The translations under genes were made by a program, and so were the position numbers. Shown here piece after piece: positions 24,227 to 34,093 of a stretch of DNA of 64,000 nt. The DNA is from Pontibacter beigongshangensis (GTDB lineage Bacteria; Bacteroidota; Bacteroidia; Cytophagales; Hymenobacteraceae). A model generated the notes under the pieces. It made no database searches. It was not told the DNA's origin and saw only the letters and a program-made list of their open reading frames with translations. The stretch is from positions 1 through 64,000 of the forward strand of contig NZ_VFSD01000020.1 in NCBI RefSeq assembly GCF_014332515.1, given 5' to 3'. Every line of letters starts with the position of its first letter. Position 1 is the stretch's first letter.

Positions 24227-25130
24227 AGAAATAAACGGGGTGGAATTTGAGGCCCTGGCGGCTGTTAAACTCCAGCGTGGGAGCGGGTATTTTGATGATG
24301 CTCAGCACATAGAGGGCAGTGTTCAGCACTTTGCTGCGGCCCTTAAAGTGGAGCAGGTTCAGGTCGGGGCTGAGATAGAACTGGCGGTAGGCATGCAGGC
24401 CTAGGGAACGGTTGGTAGGGCCGTGGTTATACACCATTTCTTCGGCGCCATAGCCTACAGCCAGGTTCAGCCAGCGCGGGTATTTGTGTGCCGGAGCCAG
24501 AAAGGCGCCCACATCTACCGAGAGCCAGTAAGTCTGGCCATTGTAGTCTTTCAGGGCCTGCTCTGCCAGGTTGCTGCCCAGCACGTGGGGGCGCATGGCG
24601 GCATAGGGGGTGGTGCGGAAGGAGTATTTGGGCATGATCCTGATTTCGCGCCAGGCCAGCTCCTGGGCAACAACAGCCGCAGAGCCCACCGAATTAGCCA
24701 CCAGATCTCCCACCGAAGCCCCGTAGCCAGCCTGGTAACCGTCAAAAACCTCGATTGGGGTTTGCAGCACGACTCCCAGCAGCCCGCCGTATACAATGGC
24801 TTTTTTATCGGGCAGGCCGGCCCAGCGTAGCAGGTCTATGCCAACCCGGCTCTGGTGAAAGGCACTCCAGGCATGTCCGGCCTTGTCCATCTGCTTCCAC
24901 TCGTGGTTGTCGTTAAAAAAATGGAAGCCTGTGCGCTCCAGGTCTTTGTACCAGGCGTGGTGCAGTGTGTAGAGCATGCCGGCATAACCAGCCCCAAAGC
25001 CAGCTCCTAGGGCTAGTAAGCGACTCTTGTTAGCAGCTGTGGCCGCTGAGTCTGGCAGGAGGGTAGCTGACGCAGAAAGGGGCCGGAGCGAAAAGGCAAG
25101 CAGCAGAAAAAGGAGCAGGTGTTTAGCCAT
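24225..25130 (-). CDS. DUF2279 family outer-envelope protein
   Basis: 301 residues with a signal peptide (ends LSASA). The central segment (MDKAGHAWSAFHQSRVGIDL ... GGLLGVVLQTPIEVFDGYQA) matches the DUF2279 (YfiM-like) family, predicted membrane-associated proteins of unknown function. The right limit is set by an ATG that directly follows a -7 box, implying a leaderless or nearly leaderless mRNA. Confidence 0.85.
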   Translation of the reverse strand: MAKHLLLFLLLAFSLRPLSASATLLPDSAATAANKSRLLALGAGFGAGYAGMLYTLHHAWYKDLERTGFHFFNDNHEWKQMDKAGHAWSAFHQSRVGIDLLRWAGLPDKKAIVYGGLLGVVLQTPIEVFDGYQAGYGASVGDLVANSVGSAAVVAQELAWREIRIMPKYSFRTTPYAAMRPHVLGSNLAEQALKDYNGQTYWLSVDVGAFLAPAHKYPRWLNLAVGYGAEEMVYNHGPTNRSLGLHAYRQFYLSPDLNLLHFKGRSKVLNTALYVLSIIKIPAPTLEFNSRQGLKFHPVYF

Positions 25131-25134
25131 GCCT

Positions 25135-25142
25135 CAAAGGTA
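25135..25142 (-). promoter_or_regulatory. -7 box TACCTTTG, near-leaderless start
   Basis: TAnnTTTG ends four bases before the DUF2279 ATG (25130), so transcription should begin at about the start codon. Confidence 0.55.
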
Positions 25143-25298
25143 AACATCCTGCTGCAATTGCCCTGCATACCGGCTGCCAAAGGCTTTTAAAATGCCTCGG
25201 CAGGACTTGGTTTTAATCATGTATAATGTAAAACGGCTACTTGCGGGCCATTCTTTTTCAAAACTATAGGAGATTTTTACCGGTAATTCTGTTCTCTC

Positions 25299-25442
25299 TA
25301 TAGACTGCGTCTAAACTTATCGGAATCAGAAATTGCATCACCCTGAGAAAAGCGACACACGTATCACGACACACGTATCAAGACATTTTATTCTTTGTAT
25401 AAAAGGTGAAAAAAATTCCGATAAGTTGTGTCGCTGTCTATA
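25299..25442. repeat. MITE copy 1 (144 bp)
   Basis: Terminal inverted repeats of ~28 bp, TATAGACTGCGTCTAAACTT... and its imperfect complement ending GTGTCGCTGTCTATA, both running into (A)TTCCGATAAGTT. Flanked by TA. The interior has CACGTATCACGACACACGTA. No ORF. Confidence 0.75.
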
Positions 25443-25807
25443 ACTTTCTTCATTGCAAAATCACAACAACATTCGGCTGCCGTCAGCACCGCTGCCCCCA
25501 ACAAGCCGCAATAGCTGTAACACGCAGAACCTCTTTGCACGGACCTGATCCGCATCGAGTGCTGAAGCGTATAGCCGCGCTTTTACTCTGAAGCGAAATT
25601 ATGTCAATGAAGATACCCCTCCCCATAGCTTTTGTGCTGCCGCTTCAGCTAAAACCACGTAGGTCGGCAGCAGGCCTTTGACCGGTTTCTTTGGTATTTT
25701 AGTTTTGATTTGGCCCCGGAATTTTGTCTCTTTGTGGTGGCTGAAACCGGTGAATTTACATTTAATCATTGTGACAGCTTTTCATTCTGAACCCGCACAC
25801 CAGCCTT

Positions 25808-26107
25808 ATGTACATCTCCATCAGCTCCTTCGAAATTGCGAACGACATGGCTTTTGAAGTAAAAGAAGCTTACCGGAACAGGCCCCACCTGGTCGACAGC
25901 GCCCCCGGTTTTATAAAGCTGCAGGTGCTCAGCCCCCACGAGAATCCCAACGAAATCTGGCTGATGACTTTCTGGACCGATGAGGAGAGTTTTAAAGTGT
26001 GGTACAAGAGCCACATGTTCCACGATGTGCACAAAGGCATTCCAGAAGGACTCAAACTCGTGCCCGGCAGCGTAAAAATGCGCGGCTTTGAGCATGTGGC
26101 GGAGTAG
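25808..26107 (+). CDS. ABM-domain (antibiotic biosynthesis / heme-degrading monooxygenase-like) protein
   Basis: 99 residues forming a single ferredoxin-like ABM domain: MYISISSFEIAN, a long helix, SAPGFIKLQVLSP, EIWLMTFWTDEESFKVWYKS. The closest type is the HmoA/HmoB or IsdG-like group, with the possible heme-ligand His in SHMFHDVH. Substrate (heme or small aromatic) cannot be decided. Cytoplasmic, monocistronic. Confidence 0.85.
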   Translation: MYISISSFEIANDMAFEVKEAYRNRPHLVDSAPGFIKLQVLSPHENPNEIWLMTFWTDEESFKVWYKSHMFHDVHKGIPEGLKLVPGSVKMRGFEHVAE

Positions 26108-26200
26108 CCTTGCTGCCTGCTGCTTTCCGAACGCTGGTTCTCTGGGCGTGGTTGTTTTTTGCTTCCGGTGTTATCAATGGAAAGACCGGTTCTGGTAAAT

Positions 26201-26249
26201 CAAAGAGGCACCGTTTCTTGACCTTACTTGGTCAATAGATGGTGCCTCT
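26201..26249. terminator. Hairpin terminator between convergent genes
   Basis: AGAGGCACC / GGTGCCTCT outer stem with inner TTGACC / GGTCAA, between the ABM gene and the end of the GH43 gene. Confidence 0.7.
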
Positions 26250-26272
26250 TGTTCCTGATCAACTATAAAATC

Positions 26273-27334
26273 CTATTTTATCTTTGCCTTCTGAGTGCTT
26301 TTTACGGCCATTTCATTGTCTGACAGGTCCTGCCCGAAATCCGGCATGCCATCGGCAGTCCATCGCAACACCCTGGCGCGGGTATGGCGGTTAGGGTCGT
26401 ACAGGGGTTCTCCTTTAATCTCTTTATAGTCGCGGGCATGGTAAACCATTACATCGGTTTTGCCATCCTCGGCTACTGTAAAGCTGTTGTGCCCCGGACC
26501 ATAACGTTTCAGCGCTTCGTTGGTATAAAAGACAGGTTCGGGCAGTTTGTTCCACGAGGCAGGGTCGAGCAGGTCTGCGTCTTCCTCAGCCCACAGTAAA
26601 CCGATGCAGTAGTTGGCGTCGGTGGCACTCGCCGAAAAGGACACGAAAATCTTCCCGTTGCGGATCAGTACGGCGGGGCCCTCGTTCACGCGGTGCCCCT
26701 GAATTTCCCAGTCATAAGTGGGCTGCGAGATAACCACTTGTTTTTTGTCGAGGGTGGTCGGGCTGGTCATTTTGGCAATGTACAAGCCTGTGTTCGTGAT
26801 GGTGTCAGAAGCTCTGTCGGTCCAGATATGATACCGCTGGCCCTTATGCTCAAAGGTGGTGGCATCGAGGGCAAAATCATCCCTATTGCTCACAATCTGG
26901 CCTTCTTCTTTCCATTCGCCTTTGGTAGGGTCATCTGATGGATTAGACAAGGCATACATGCGTATTTTCCATCTGTCTTCAGCCGAGCCGGCCGCAAAAT
27001 AGATATACCATTTGCCCTCTATGCGGTGCAGTTCTGGGGCCCAGATGTGGTTGCCCATCGGGCCTTGGGCATGCTTGCGCCAAACCACCACGGGTTTTGC
27101 TTCTTTTATGCCATTAATTGTTTTTGAACTTCGTATCTCGATGCGGTCGTACTCAGGTGCGGTGGCGATAAAATAATAGGTGCCATCGGGAGCCCTGGTC
27201 ACAAACGGATCGGCCCTTTGCAGCGCCAACGGGTTATTGAACTGGTTCTTCTTCAGCGACTGTGCCGTAACTGTCAGCCCGCCCGCCAGGAGTGTAGCCA
27301 CTAATGTTAGTAGTAGGAGTTTGATGGTGTTCAT
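26273..27334 (-). CDS. Family 43 glycoside hydrolase, secreted
   Basis: 353 residues from the ATG at 27334, which starts a signal peptide (MNTIKLLLLTLVATLLAGGL); the frame is open 37 codons further upstream but those do not look coding. Five-bladed beta-propeller of the GH43 clan: catalytic base Asp in ALQRADPFVT, Asp in FALDATTF, acid Glu in HRVNEGPAV. Members are arabinofuranosidases or xylosidases acting on plant polysaccharides; substrate not fixed. Periplasmic or surface. No SusCD pair is nearby. Confidence 0.88.
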   Translation of the reverse strand: MNTIKLLLLTLVATLLAGGLTVTAQSLKKNQFNNPLALQRADPFVTRAPDGTYYFIATAPEYDRIEIRSSKTINGIKEAKPVVVWRKHAQGPMGNHIWAPELHRIEGKWYIYFAAGSAEDRWKIRMYALSNPSDDPTKGEWKEEGQIVSNRDDFALDATTFEHKGQRYHIWTDRASDTITNTGLYIAKMTSPTTLDKKQVVISQPTYDWEIQGHRVNEGPAVLIRNGKIFVSFSASATDANYCIGLLWAEEDADLLDPASWNKLPEPVFYTNEALKRYGPGHNSFTVAEDGKTDVMVYHARDYKEIKGEPLYDPNRHTRARVLRWTADGMPDFGQDLSDNEMAVKSTQKAKIK

Positions 27335-27736
27335 GAGGTTTGTCTGTGCTGAAAATTTAAATGGAATCGAATTAATGATCTTGCAATGATCTTGCCACTT
27401 GTGCGTAAACGTACTTTCTGCGCTTGTACGTATTAAAGTTAACAAAGTGGCCTGAAAATGTGGGCGGTGATAGGGGCCTATTCATCTTTCGGCGTACGCA
27501 CAGGCCGCGCTCCTCGTAAGAAGGGTGTTGCGGGGGCAGTTATCTATAGCTTTTTTTAGCTTCTGGGCACAGGACGAAAGGCACAGGCGATTTTTAGCGT
27601 GAGTTGTGGAGTGTTTCTATTCATTTGTCCTCTCCTTCAAGCTATCAATAGTTTTGCTCTCCGGGCCAGACACAAAACCGTTTAACCGGTCCACCAGGTA
27701 ATAGTATATACAGCAGGTTTTTAAGCGATATCCGCC
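27335..27736. other. Divergent intergenic region
   Basis: About 400 bp between divergently oriented GH43 and DUF1003 genes, so it should carry both promoters. No box could be fixed with certainty, and no repeat or RNA was seen. Confidence 0.5.
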
Positions 27737-28432
27737 ATGATACTAAGTCACATCAGTAAGCAAGAAATCCAGCAGGGCGAAGCTGTGCAAGGGCAGGAAA
27801 TAAGAGCAGGAATATTCAACCTCATCCAATCGCTGTACCCTGACTTTGGCCAGGAAAGCTATGTTTCAATTTATGAGCTAAACCAGCACCGCAGGCTTTA
27901 CTTAACCTCGCTGATTGAGCAGGAAAAAGGAGAACAGGAGGAACTGGACAGGGATGTGCTGAATGCCATCAAGAACAATTCTATTTTATCGGAGAACATC
28001 CAGGATGAAATAGAGGCTCAGTTGACCACTGGCCAGAAAATGGCCGACAAAATAGCTGAGTTTGGCGGAAGCTGGGCCTTTATCATCACCTTCTTCAGTT
28101 TTATTCTGGTCTGGGTGCTTATAAATGTCTGGTTTTTAGCAAGAGAGCCTTTCGATGCCTATCCTTTTATTTTATTAAACCTGATTCTTTCGTGCCTGGC
28201 AGCTATCCAGGCCCCTATTATTATGATGAGCCAGAACCGGCAGGAGCAGAAGGACAGGCAGCGGAGCGAGCACGATTACAAGATAAACCTGAAAGCGGAG
28301 CTGGAGATTAAGCTGCTGAGCGAGAAGATAGACCACCTGCTGGTGCATCATAACAAGAAGCTGCTGGAGATTCAGGAACTGCAAACCGATTACCTGGAAG
28401 ACCTGATGAAGGAGGTAAAGAAAAGAAGGTAG
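27737..28432 (+). CDS. DUF1003 membrane protein
   Basis: 231 residues. A soluble N-terminal part is followed by the DUF1003 core: GQKMADKIAEFGGSWAFIIT, two membrane segments, LNLILSCLAAIQAPIIMMSQ, then a charged coiled-coil tail. The function of DUF1003 proteins is not known; the topology predicts two spans with both termini in the cytoplasm. Confidence 0.9.
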   Translation: MILSHISKQEIQQGEAVQGQEIRAGIFNLIQSLYPDFGQESYVSIYELNQHRRLYLTSLIEQEKGEQEELDRDVLNAIKNNSILSENIQDEIEAQLTTGQKMADKIAEFGGSWAFIITFFSFILVWVLINVWFLAREPFDAYPFILLNLILSCLAAIQAPIIMMSQNRQEQKDRQRSEHDYKINLKAELEIKLLSEKIDHLLVHHNKKLLEIQELQTDYLEDLMKEVKKRR

Positions 28433-28707
28433 CAGGTCCAGGAGAGCGCTTCACCCTACAGCCGCACCTTTTTCCTGGCCTTAAATCTGGCAATTGAGGT
28501 CTTAATAGGTCGAAGTACAATACGGGCCAGTATTCCTCCAAATTGGTTTTCAGAAAGGTTTAACGAAAGTAAAGCTGCCAAAAGGCATGCCTGCCATAAT
28601 TTTTTAATTTTGAATTTCTAATTTATAATCTGGCGCAGCATTAATTTGCGACCGGCTTTCCTGATCTGAAAAATCAAAAAGCCGCCGGGCCGCAACACAA
28701 GGGGCTG

Positions 28708-30498
28708 CTATTTCAGGAAGATTACATTGATCTCCGTCTCATACTTTTGCAGAATTACCTTCCGCTTTAACTTCAGGGTAGGGGTGAGTTCGCCGCCTTC
28801 TATGGTCCACTGGAGCGGGAGCAGCTCGAAACGTTTTACCTGCTCCACCGGGTTAAAGTGCTGGTTGTGCCATTGCACCGTCTCGGCGATCAGCGCATGG
28901 GCTTTTTTGTCTTTTACCACCTCGGTGTCGCCGGGGTATACTTCGCCTTGCTTGATGTACCATTCCTGCAGCTTCTGAAAGGCGGGCACAATAAGCGCTC
29001 CTACAAATTTCTGCAGCTCACCCACCACCATGATCTGTTCGATCCAGGGGCTTTCCACCATACGGTTTTCGATGGGTTGGGGGGCTACGTACTTGCCGCC
29101 GCTTGTCTTAATAAGTTCTTTTTTGCGATCCGTAATCTTCAGGAACCTGCCCTGCACCAGTGTGCCGATGTCGCCGGTGTGCAACCAGCCTTCTTTTATC
29201 ACCTCTGCCGTCAGGTCGGGTCGCTTGTAGTAGCCCATCATCACGTTGGGGCCTTTGCACAGTATCTCGCCATCTGGGGCTATGCTGACTTCCACATCTT
29301 TTAGCAGGGGGCCCACGGTGCCGAACATCCGGTCTTGTTCCGGATAGCGGTTCCCGCTGATGATGGGAGAAGCCTCCGTTAAGCCGTAACCTTCCTGGAT
29401 CACGATCTGGGCGGCGGTGAAGACGCGGAGCAGGCGCACCTGGCAGGCGGCCGCCCCGGTTATGATGGCTTTTACTTCGCCACCCAGTGCTTCGCGCCAC
29501 TTGCTGAAGACCAGCTTGTTGGCCAAAGCCAGTTGTAGCCGGTAGCTCAGGCCCTGGTCGGTGTTCAGTTCAAATTTCTCGGCCAGACCCAGCGCCCAGT
29601 AAAAGAGTTTTCGTTTTACCCCGGTTAGTTGAGCGCCTTTCGCCATAATGCTCTCATACACCTTCTCGAGCAGGCGCGGAACGGTTGTAAAAAGGGTAGG
29701 CTTTACTTCCTGCAGGTTGCTGGCAATCTTATCCATGCTTTCGGCATAATACACAGCTACGCCACTGTAAAAGAAGCAGTAGGTGGCCATGCGTTCAAAA
29801 GCGTGGTTGAGTGGCAAAAAGCTGATGGTCCGCTTGCCCCGCACGCCGATTTCCTGGATAATGTCTGAGCTGCCGTACACATTGCTCACCATGTTGCGGT
29901 GCGAAAGCATGACGCCCTTAGGAATGCCGGTGGTGCCGGAGGTATACAGGATCGTGGCCAGCTCTGCCTCCTGCACGGCCTGCCGGCAGGCTTGTATCTG
30001 CTGCACTTGCTCCGCCGATACCGGCTGCAGCAGCTCCTGCCAGTGCACAGCGCCAGGCACCTCCTTAAACGTAATAATCTGCCGCAGCAGCGGCAAAGCC
30101 GGCTGCAGGGCGCTTACTTTATGATACAGTTTTTCATCTCCCGCAAAGGCCATTTTAACAGAGGCATCGTGCAGTACGAACTGCAGCTCATTGTCGTGTA
30201 TGGTGGGGTAAACAGGCACCGGCACTACGCCGATTTGCAGCAGGGCCATGTCTACCAGCATCCATTCAGGGCAGTTCTGGCTGATGATGGCCACCTTGTC
30301 TTTACCCGCCGCTGTGCCGTCGCCGGCCGACAGGCCCATGTCCAGGAAAGCGGCACTCAGCTGGTCCACGATGTCGCTTACCTGCCGGGTGCTGTAGTTT
30401 TTCCATTGTCCGTTTTCTTTTGCACACAGCATATCCTCCAGCGGCGAGATCTCCAGCTGGTAGGTCAGAAAATCAAATAATCGTGTTGGCTTTTTCAT
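28708..30498 (-). CDS. Long-chain fatty acid-CoA ligase
   Basis: 596 residues of the ANL superfamily, FadD15-like. AMP-binding motif LYTSGTTGIPKGVMLS (~residues 185-200), EGYGLTEASPIIS motif, GWLHTGDIG, and the C-terminal lysine region KITDRKKELIKTSGG. It activates free fatty acids to acyl-CoA with ATP for degradation or lipid synthesis. Peripheral membrane or cytoplasmic. Together with the etfBA genes just beyond it fits fatty-acid oxidation. Length is typical for the family. Confidence 0.93.
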   Translation of the reverse strand: MKKPTRLFDFLTYQLEISPLEDMLCAKENGQWKNYSTRQVSDIVDQLSAAFLDMGLSAGDGTAAGKDKVAIISQNCPEWMLVDMALLQIGVVPVPVYPTIHDNELQFVLHDASVKMAFAGDEKLYHKVSALQPALPLLRQIITFKEVPGAVHWQELLQPVSAEQVQQIQACRQAVQEAELATILYTSGTTGIPKGVMLSHRNMVSNVYGSSDIIQEIGVRGKRTISFLPLNHAFERMATYCFFYSGVAVYYAESMDKIASNLQEVKPTLFTTVPRLLEKVYESIMAKGAQLTGVKRKLFYWALGLAEKFELNTDQGLSYRLQLALANKLVFSKWREALGGEVKAIITGAAACQVRLLRVFTAAQIVIQEGYGLTEASPIISGNRYPEQDRMFGTVGPLLKDVEVSIAPDGEILCKGPNVMMGYYKRPDLTAEVIKEGWLHTGDIGTLVQGRFLKITDRKKELIKTSGGKYVAPQPIENRMVESPWIEQIMVVGELQKFVGALIVPAFQKLQEWYIKQGEVYPGDTEVVKDKKAHALIAETVQWHNQHFNPVEQVKRFELLPLQWTIEGGELTPTLKLKRKVILQKYETEINVIFLK

Positions 30499-30710
30499 CC
30501 TGTTTTTGGTCCCTGCTTCTGCTATTTTACTTAAGTGGAGGCCTGTTGTTACACAGCTTAGACAATCGGGGCTGTTAAAATGCCTCCAAATGTACTGCTT
30601 TTGCCTGCATTAGAGAAGCATAGATGAGGTGCGGTGCTAAAAATGGCGGGGTTTGAGCAGTTATCGGTTGGCTTTGGCTCGCCAGCCACTGCTATGGCGC
30701 AGCAGCAGAG

Positions 30711-30740
30711 CCTCGGGAGGGGCATTTTTATTTAAAAAAT
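30711..30740 (+). repeat. Dispersed ~30-bp repeat, degenerate copy
   Basis: CTCGGGAGGGGC then ATTTTTATTTAAAAAATC, after an AGCAGCAG run. Matches the consensus only partly. Confidence 0.4.
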
Positions 30741-31087
30741 CTGGTTTGGAACAAACTTAGCAGGGAGTGCGGCTCTTGCCAGGGCTTTGCCTGGCATGGC
30801 ACCTCCTGATTTTAACCGGTTGAAATATGATGCAGGCAGAGTCCATATGCCTGCAAGGAGCAAAGTGGTGCTGACCGGCGTTGCCTGCCCCTGCTGAAAA
30901 CTTACAAACAGTAATTTTCTGAAAAAGAGAAAACATTATCGGTAAGAATCCAGTTTATAAATGGGAAATATGCTGCATGCATACTATTTTTGACTGATAG
31001 GTGCCGGCTGCTGCAGGCAAAAAGAAACAGCAGCCACAGCGGATGAGCTTTGAATTACTGCATTAGCAACCACAGCTGCAGAAATGA

Positions 31088-31118
31088 CCTCCTAAGGGCT
31101 GTTTTCATTAGAATAATT
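31088..31118 (+). repeat. Dispersed ~30-bp repeat, copy 4
   Basis: CCTCCTAAGGGC, then GTTTTCATTAGAATAATT. Confidence 0.75.
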
Positions 31119-31254
31119 AATGCAAACCGGAGCTAAGGATGCTATTTGATATGAACGGATGGAGGAGATGTAAAAGTTTGACATAAAGGATAAGTGAATA
31201 AGCGGATGCTTGACAAGAAAAACATTCACTTATTCCCTCATTCAAAATTGCAGC

Positions 31255-31587
31255 TCAATCGTCCTCATAATCCAGGCCCATCATTTTGTTGTAGGCCTGC
31301 TGCAGCTCTGAGAAGGCGTGCATATTGCCTTCCTGGCGGCTGATCTGCATTCCTTTCTTGTAAATGCGCTCTGCTGCGTCGTTTTGGCCGAACTCCTCGT
31401 ATAGTTTGGCAGCATGGTAGTAGGTGCCAACGTAGTTTTGGTGCTCGGCCAGAAGCTTTTCGTAATATTCCATCGCCTTTTGCTTATCGATGTTGCGATA
31501 TTCGGTGGCAATTGCGTATAGCGTAAAAGCATCGTCCGGGTCATCTTGCAGGAAGGCCAGGAGTTGTTCAAGTCGGGACGGAGACAT
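31255..31587 (-). CDS. Small TPR protein
   Basis: 110 residues with two to three tetratricopeptide repeats (DPDDAFTLYAIATEYRNID, MEYYEKLLAEHQNYVGTYYH, DAAERIYKKGMQIS) and an acidic C-terminus. A cytoplasmic adaptor-type protein of unknown partner. Divergent from etfB with 68 bp between. Confidence 0.85.
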   Translation of the reverse strand: MSPSRLEQLLAFLQDDPDDAFTLYAIATEYRNIDKQKAMEYYEKLLAEHQNYVGTYYHAAKLYEEFGQNDAAERIYKKGMQISRQEGNMHAFSELQQAYNKMMGLDYEDD

Positions 31588-31655
31588 AGTTCGTTTTTGC
31601 TATATTTAGTTAACTTCACACAAATTTATAATTTATAAAGCTAACATTTCTAACC

Positions 31656-32396
31656 ATGAAAATATTAGTTTGCATAAGCAACGTGCCGGATACTACTTCT
31701 AAGATCAATTTCACGGGCGACGGCAAGTCGTTTGATAAGAACGGCGTGCAGTTCGTGATAAACCCCTGGGATGAGTATGCGTTAACAAGAGCCATTGAGC
31801 TGAAAGAAGCCAAAGGCGGCACGGTAACCGTATTAAACGTTGGCGAAGCCGACACAGAGGCCAATATACGCAAAGCCCTGGCCATTGGGGCCGACGACGC
31901 CATCCGGGTTAACGCCTTCCCGAAAGATGCCATGTTTGTGGCCCAGCAGATAGCCGCCATAGCCAAAGAAAACAGCTATGACCTTATTCTGATGGGCAAG
32001 GAGTCGATCGACTTCAACGGCTCGCAGGTACATGGCATGGTAGGGGAGTTACTGGGCATTCCGGTCATTTTCCCGGCCTTTAAGCTCGACATGATCGATG
32101 ACACCACGGCCCGGCTGGAGCGTGAGATAGAAGGCGGCAAAGAGGTGCTGGAGGTAAAGTTGCCCTTTGTGGCCAGCGCTCAGCAACCCATGAGCGAGCC
32201 CCGCATACCCAACATGCGCGGCATCATGACGGCCCGCACCAAGCCTCTAAAAGTGGTGGAGCCAACCGGCGAAGGGGCCCAAACAGAATATGCCAGCTTC
32301 AGCAAGCCCGAGAAAAAAAGTGGCGTGCGCATGATCGACGCTGAAAATGCCGGCGAATTAATCTCATTATTAAGAAACGAAGCTAAAGTACTGTAA
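31656..32396 (+). CDS. etfB: Electron transfer flavoprotein subunit beta
   Basis: 246 residues. MKILVCISNVPDTTSKINF start, NPWDEYALTRAIELKEAKGG and the AMP-binding-type VGEADTEANIRKALAIGADD are characteristic of ETF beta. It pairs with EtfA to carry electrons from acyl-CoA dehydrogenases to the quinone pool through ETF-quinone oxidoreductase. Single base between its stop and etfA, so one operon. Confidence 0.97.
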   Translation: MKILVCISNVPDTTSKINFTGDGKSFDKNGVQFVINPWDEYALTRAIELKEAKGGTVTVLNVGEADTEANIRKALAIGADDAIRVNAFPKDAMFVAQQIAAIAKENSYDLILMGKESIDFNGSQVHGMVGELLGIPVIFPAFKLDMIDDTTARLEREIEGGKEVLEVKLPFVASAQQPMSEPRIPNMRGIMTARTKPLKVVEPTGEGAQTEYASFSKPEKKSGVRMIDAENAGELISLLRNEAKVL

Positions 32397-32397
32397 T

Positions 32398-33372
32398 ATG
32401 TCTGTATTAGTTTTAGTAGAAGGATTTAACGGCGAGATCAAGAAATCTTCGCTCGAGGCGGCTTCTTACGGGAGCCAGGTAGCCAATGCCCTTGGCACAG
32501 AAGCCACGGCCATAGCCATTGGAGAGGTGCAGGAATCGGCCCTTGCCGCCCTGGGTGCACAAGGAATCACTAAAGTTTTATTTGATGATGACGCTCGTCT
32601 TCATAACTTCGTGGCCGAAGCCTATTTAAAGGTGATCGCGCAGGCAGCCTCGCAGGAGAGCGCCAAAGTGATTATTTTCTCCAACACCAATATTGGCGCA
32701 GCCCTGGGCTCGCGCCTGGCGGTGAGGCTAAACGGTTCGCTGGCAACCAACGTAACAGCATTACCTGTTATTTCCGGCGATAGCTTTACGGTTAGGCGGG
32801 GCGTTTTCTCCGGAAAAGCCTTTGCTGATGTGAACCTGACCGGAGACGTTAAAATAGTGGCTGTAAAAAAGAACAGCATCGACATTAGCAGCGATGCCGG
32901 CGGCACCGCTTCAGTAGAGAAATTCTCGGTTGGCTTATCAGATGCCGATTTTGCCTTTGCTCCAAAAGAAACCGTGATGCAGGAAACAGACGGCGGCGTA
33001 TTGCTGCCGGAGGCCGAAATCGTGGTGTCTGGCGGGCGTGGCCTGAAGGGGCCTGAGAACTGGCACCTGGTGGAGGACCTGGCAAAGGCGCTGGGCGCGG
33101 CTACGGCCTGCTCCAAGCCGGTTTCGGACCAGGATTGGCGCCCGCACCACGAACATGTTGGGCAGACTGGTATTACTATTAGCCCAAATTTGTATATTGC
33201 CATCGGAATTTCCGGAGCCATTCAGCACCTGGCGGGGGTTAACTCTTCTAAAGTGATTGTCGTTATAAATAAGGATCCGGAAGCCCCGTTCTTCAAAGCA
33301 GCCGATTACGGTATTGTGGGCGATGCTTTTGAGATTGTTCCAAAGTTAATAGAGGCAGCTAGAGCCTTGTAA
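32398..33372 (+). CDS. etfA: Electron transfer flavoprotein subunit alpha
   Basis: 324 residues. The C-terminal FAD domain shows VVSGGRGLKGPENW, AACSKPVSDQDWRPHHEHVG, QTGITISPNLYIAIGISGAI and INKDPEAPFFKAADYGIVGD, all ETF-alpha hallmarks. FAD is bound here and shared with EtfB. Second gene of the etfBA pair; a bifunctional nuclease follows 20 bases later. Confidence 0.97.
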   Translation: MSVLVLVEGFNGEIKKSSLEAASYGSQVANALGTEATAIAIGEVQESALAALGAQGITKVLFDDDARLHNFVAEAYLKVIAQAASQESAKVIIFSNTNIGAALGSRLAVRLNGSLATNVTALPVISGDSFTVRRGVFSGKAFADVNLTGDVKIVAVKKNSIDISSDAGGTASVEKFSVGLSDADFAFAPKETVMQETDGGVLLPEAEIVVSGGRGLKGPENWHLVEDLAKALGAATACSKPVSDQDWRPHHEHVGQTGITISPNLYIAIGISGAIQHLAGVNSSKVIVVINKDPEAPFFKAADYGIVGDAFEIVPKLIEAARAL

Positions 33373-33392
33373 GAAAAGACAAAAAGCTTATT

Positions 33393-33992
33393 GTGAAAAA
33401 AATTCAGCTAGAGATACTCGGTCTCTCTTCCAGTCAGTCACAGACAGGGTCGTTTGCATTAGTGCTCGGCGAACGAGAAGGCAACAGAAGACTGCCCATC
33501 ATTATTGGTATGTTCGAGGCGCAATCCATCGCCATTCAGATAGAGAAGATCAACCCAAACCGCCCGCTCACGCACGACCTGTTCAAGAGTTTTGCCGAGC
33601 ATCTGAGCGTAAGCATTACAGAAGTGCTGATCTCGGACCTGAAAGAGGGGGTGTTCTATTCTAAGATTATGTGTTCAGACGGTATTAAGGAGTTTGAACT
33701 GGATGCCCGCCCCTCCGATGCCATCGCCATCGGACTTCGGTTTGGTGTTCCGATCTATACGGTAGAGAGCGTGCTTTCCGAAGCCGGCATTATTCTGAGC
33801 GACCTGGAGGATGAGGAGGAGGAAGCCGAAGAAATGGCCGTGAAAAGTTCTCCAACTTCTGGCTCAACCTCAAAAGAGTCGCTGAGCCAGACCTCGGTAG
33901 AGGAACTCAACAAGATGCTGAACGATGCGCTGGAAAAAGAAGACTACGAACGCGCTGCAAAAATTCGGGATGAGCTGAACAAACGCAACTAA
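33393..33992 (+). CDS. Bifunctional nuclease (DUF151) with C-terminal UVR motif
   Basis: 199 residues, GTG start. The DUF151/BFN domain spans ~1-145 (GSFALVLGEREGNRRLPIII, RPLTHDLFKSFAEHL, LDARPSDAIAIGLRFGVPIY). After an acidic Glu-rich linker the C-terminus has a UVR-type motif (LEKEDYERAAKIRDELNKR). Family members have RNase and DNase activity. It follows etfA by 20 bases and probably shares its transcript, a common arrangement in Bacteroidota. Confidence 0.92.
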   Translation: MKKIQLEILGLSSSQSQTGSFALVLGEREGNRRLPIIIGMFEAQSIAIQIEKINPNRPLTHDLFKSFAEHLSVSITEVLISDLKEGVFYSKIMCSDGIKEFELDARPSDAIAIGLRFGVPIYTVESVLSEAGIILSDLEDEEEEAEEMAVKSSPTSGSTSKESLSQTSVEELNKMLNDALEKEDYERAAKIRDELNKRN

Positions 33993-34018
33993 TGTGCTGA
34001 CATCGATTTATTAGAAAA

Positions 34019-34048
34019 CTCCTGCTCTCCCAAGGGCAGGAGTTTTTG
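34019..34048 (+). terminator. Intrinsic terminator after the etfBA-nuclease operon
   Basis: ACTCCTGC / GCAGGAGT hairpin followed by TTTTTGTTTT. Confidence 0.85.
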
Positions 34049-34093
34049 TTTTATAAATTTATCCGCACTACTTTTGAGAAATTTCTCTCCGGC

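Larger units (their letters stand above)
25131..25807. other. 677-bp intergenic stretch with a MITE
   Basis: No gene supported. Holds the MITE at 25299-25442; the rest shows no recognisable RNA or repeat. Confidence 0.55.
30499..31254. other. 756-bp intergenic stretch with repeats
   Basis: No gene supported. Contains a degenerate copy (30711-30740) and a good copy (31088-31118) of the dispersed 30-bp repeat and an inverted arm pair of the GTGAATAAG type (31186-31202 / 31225-31240). Confidence 0.55.
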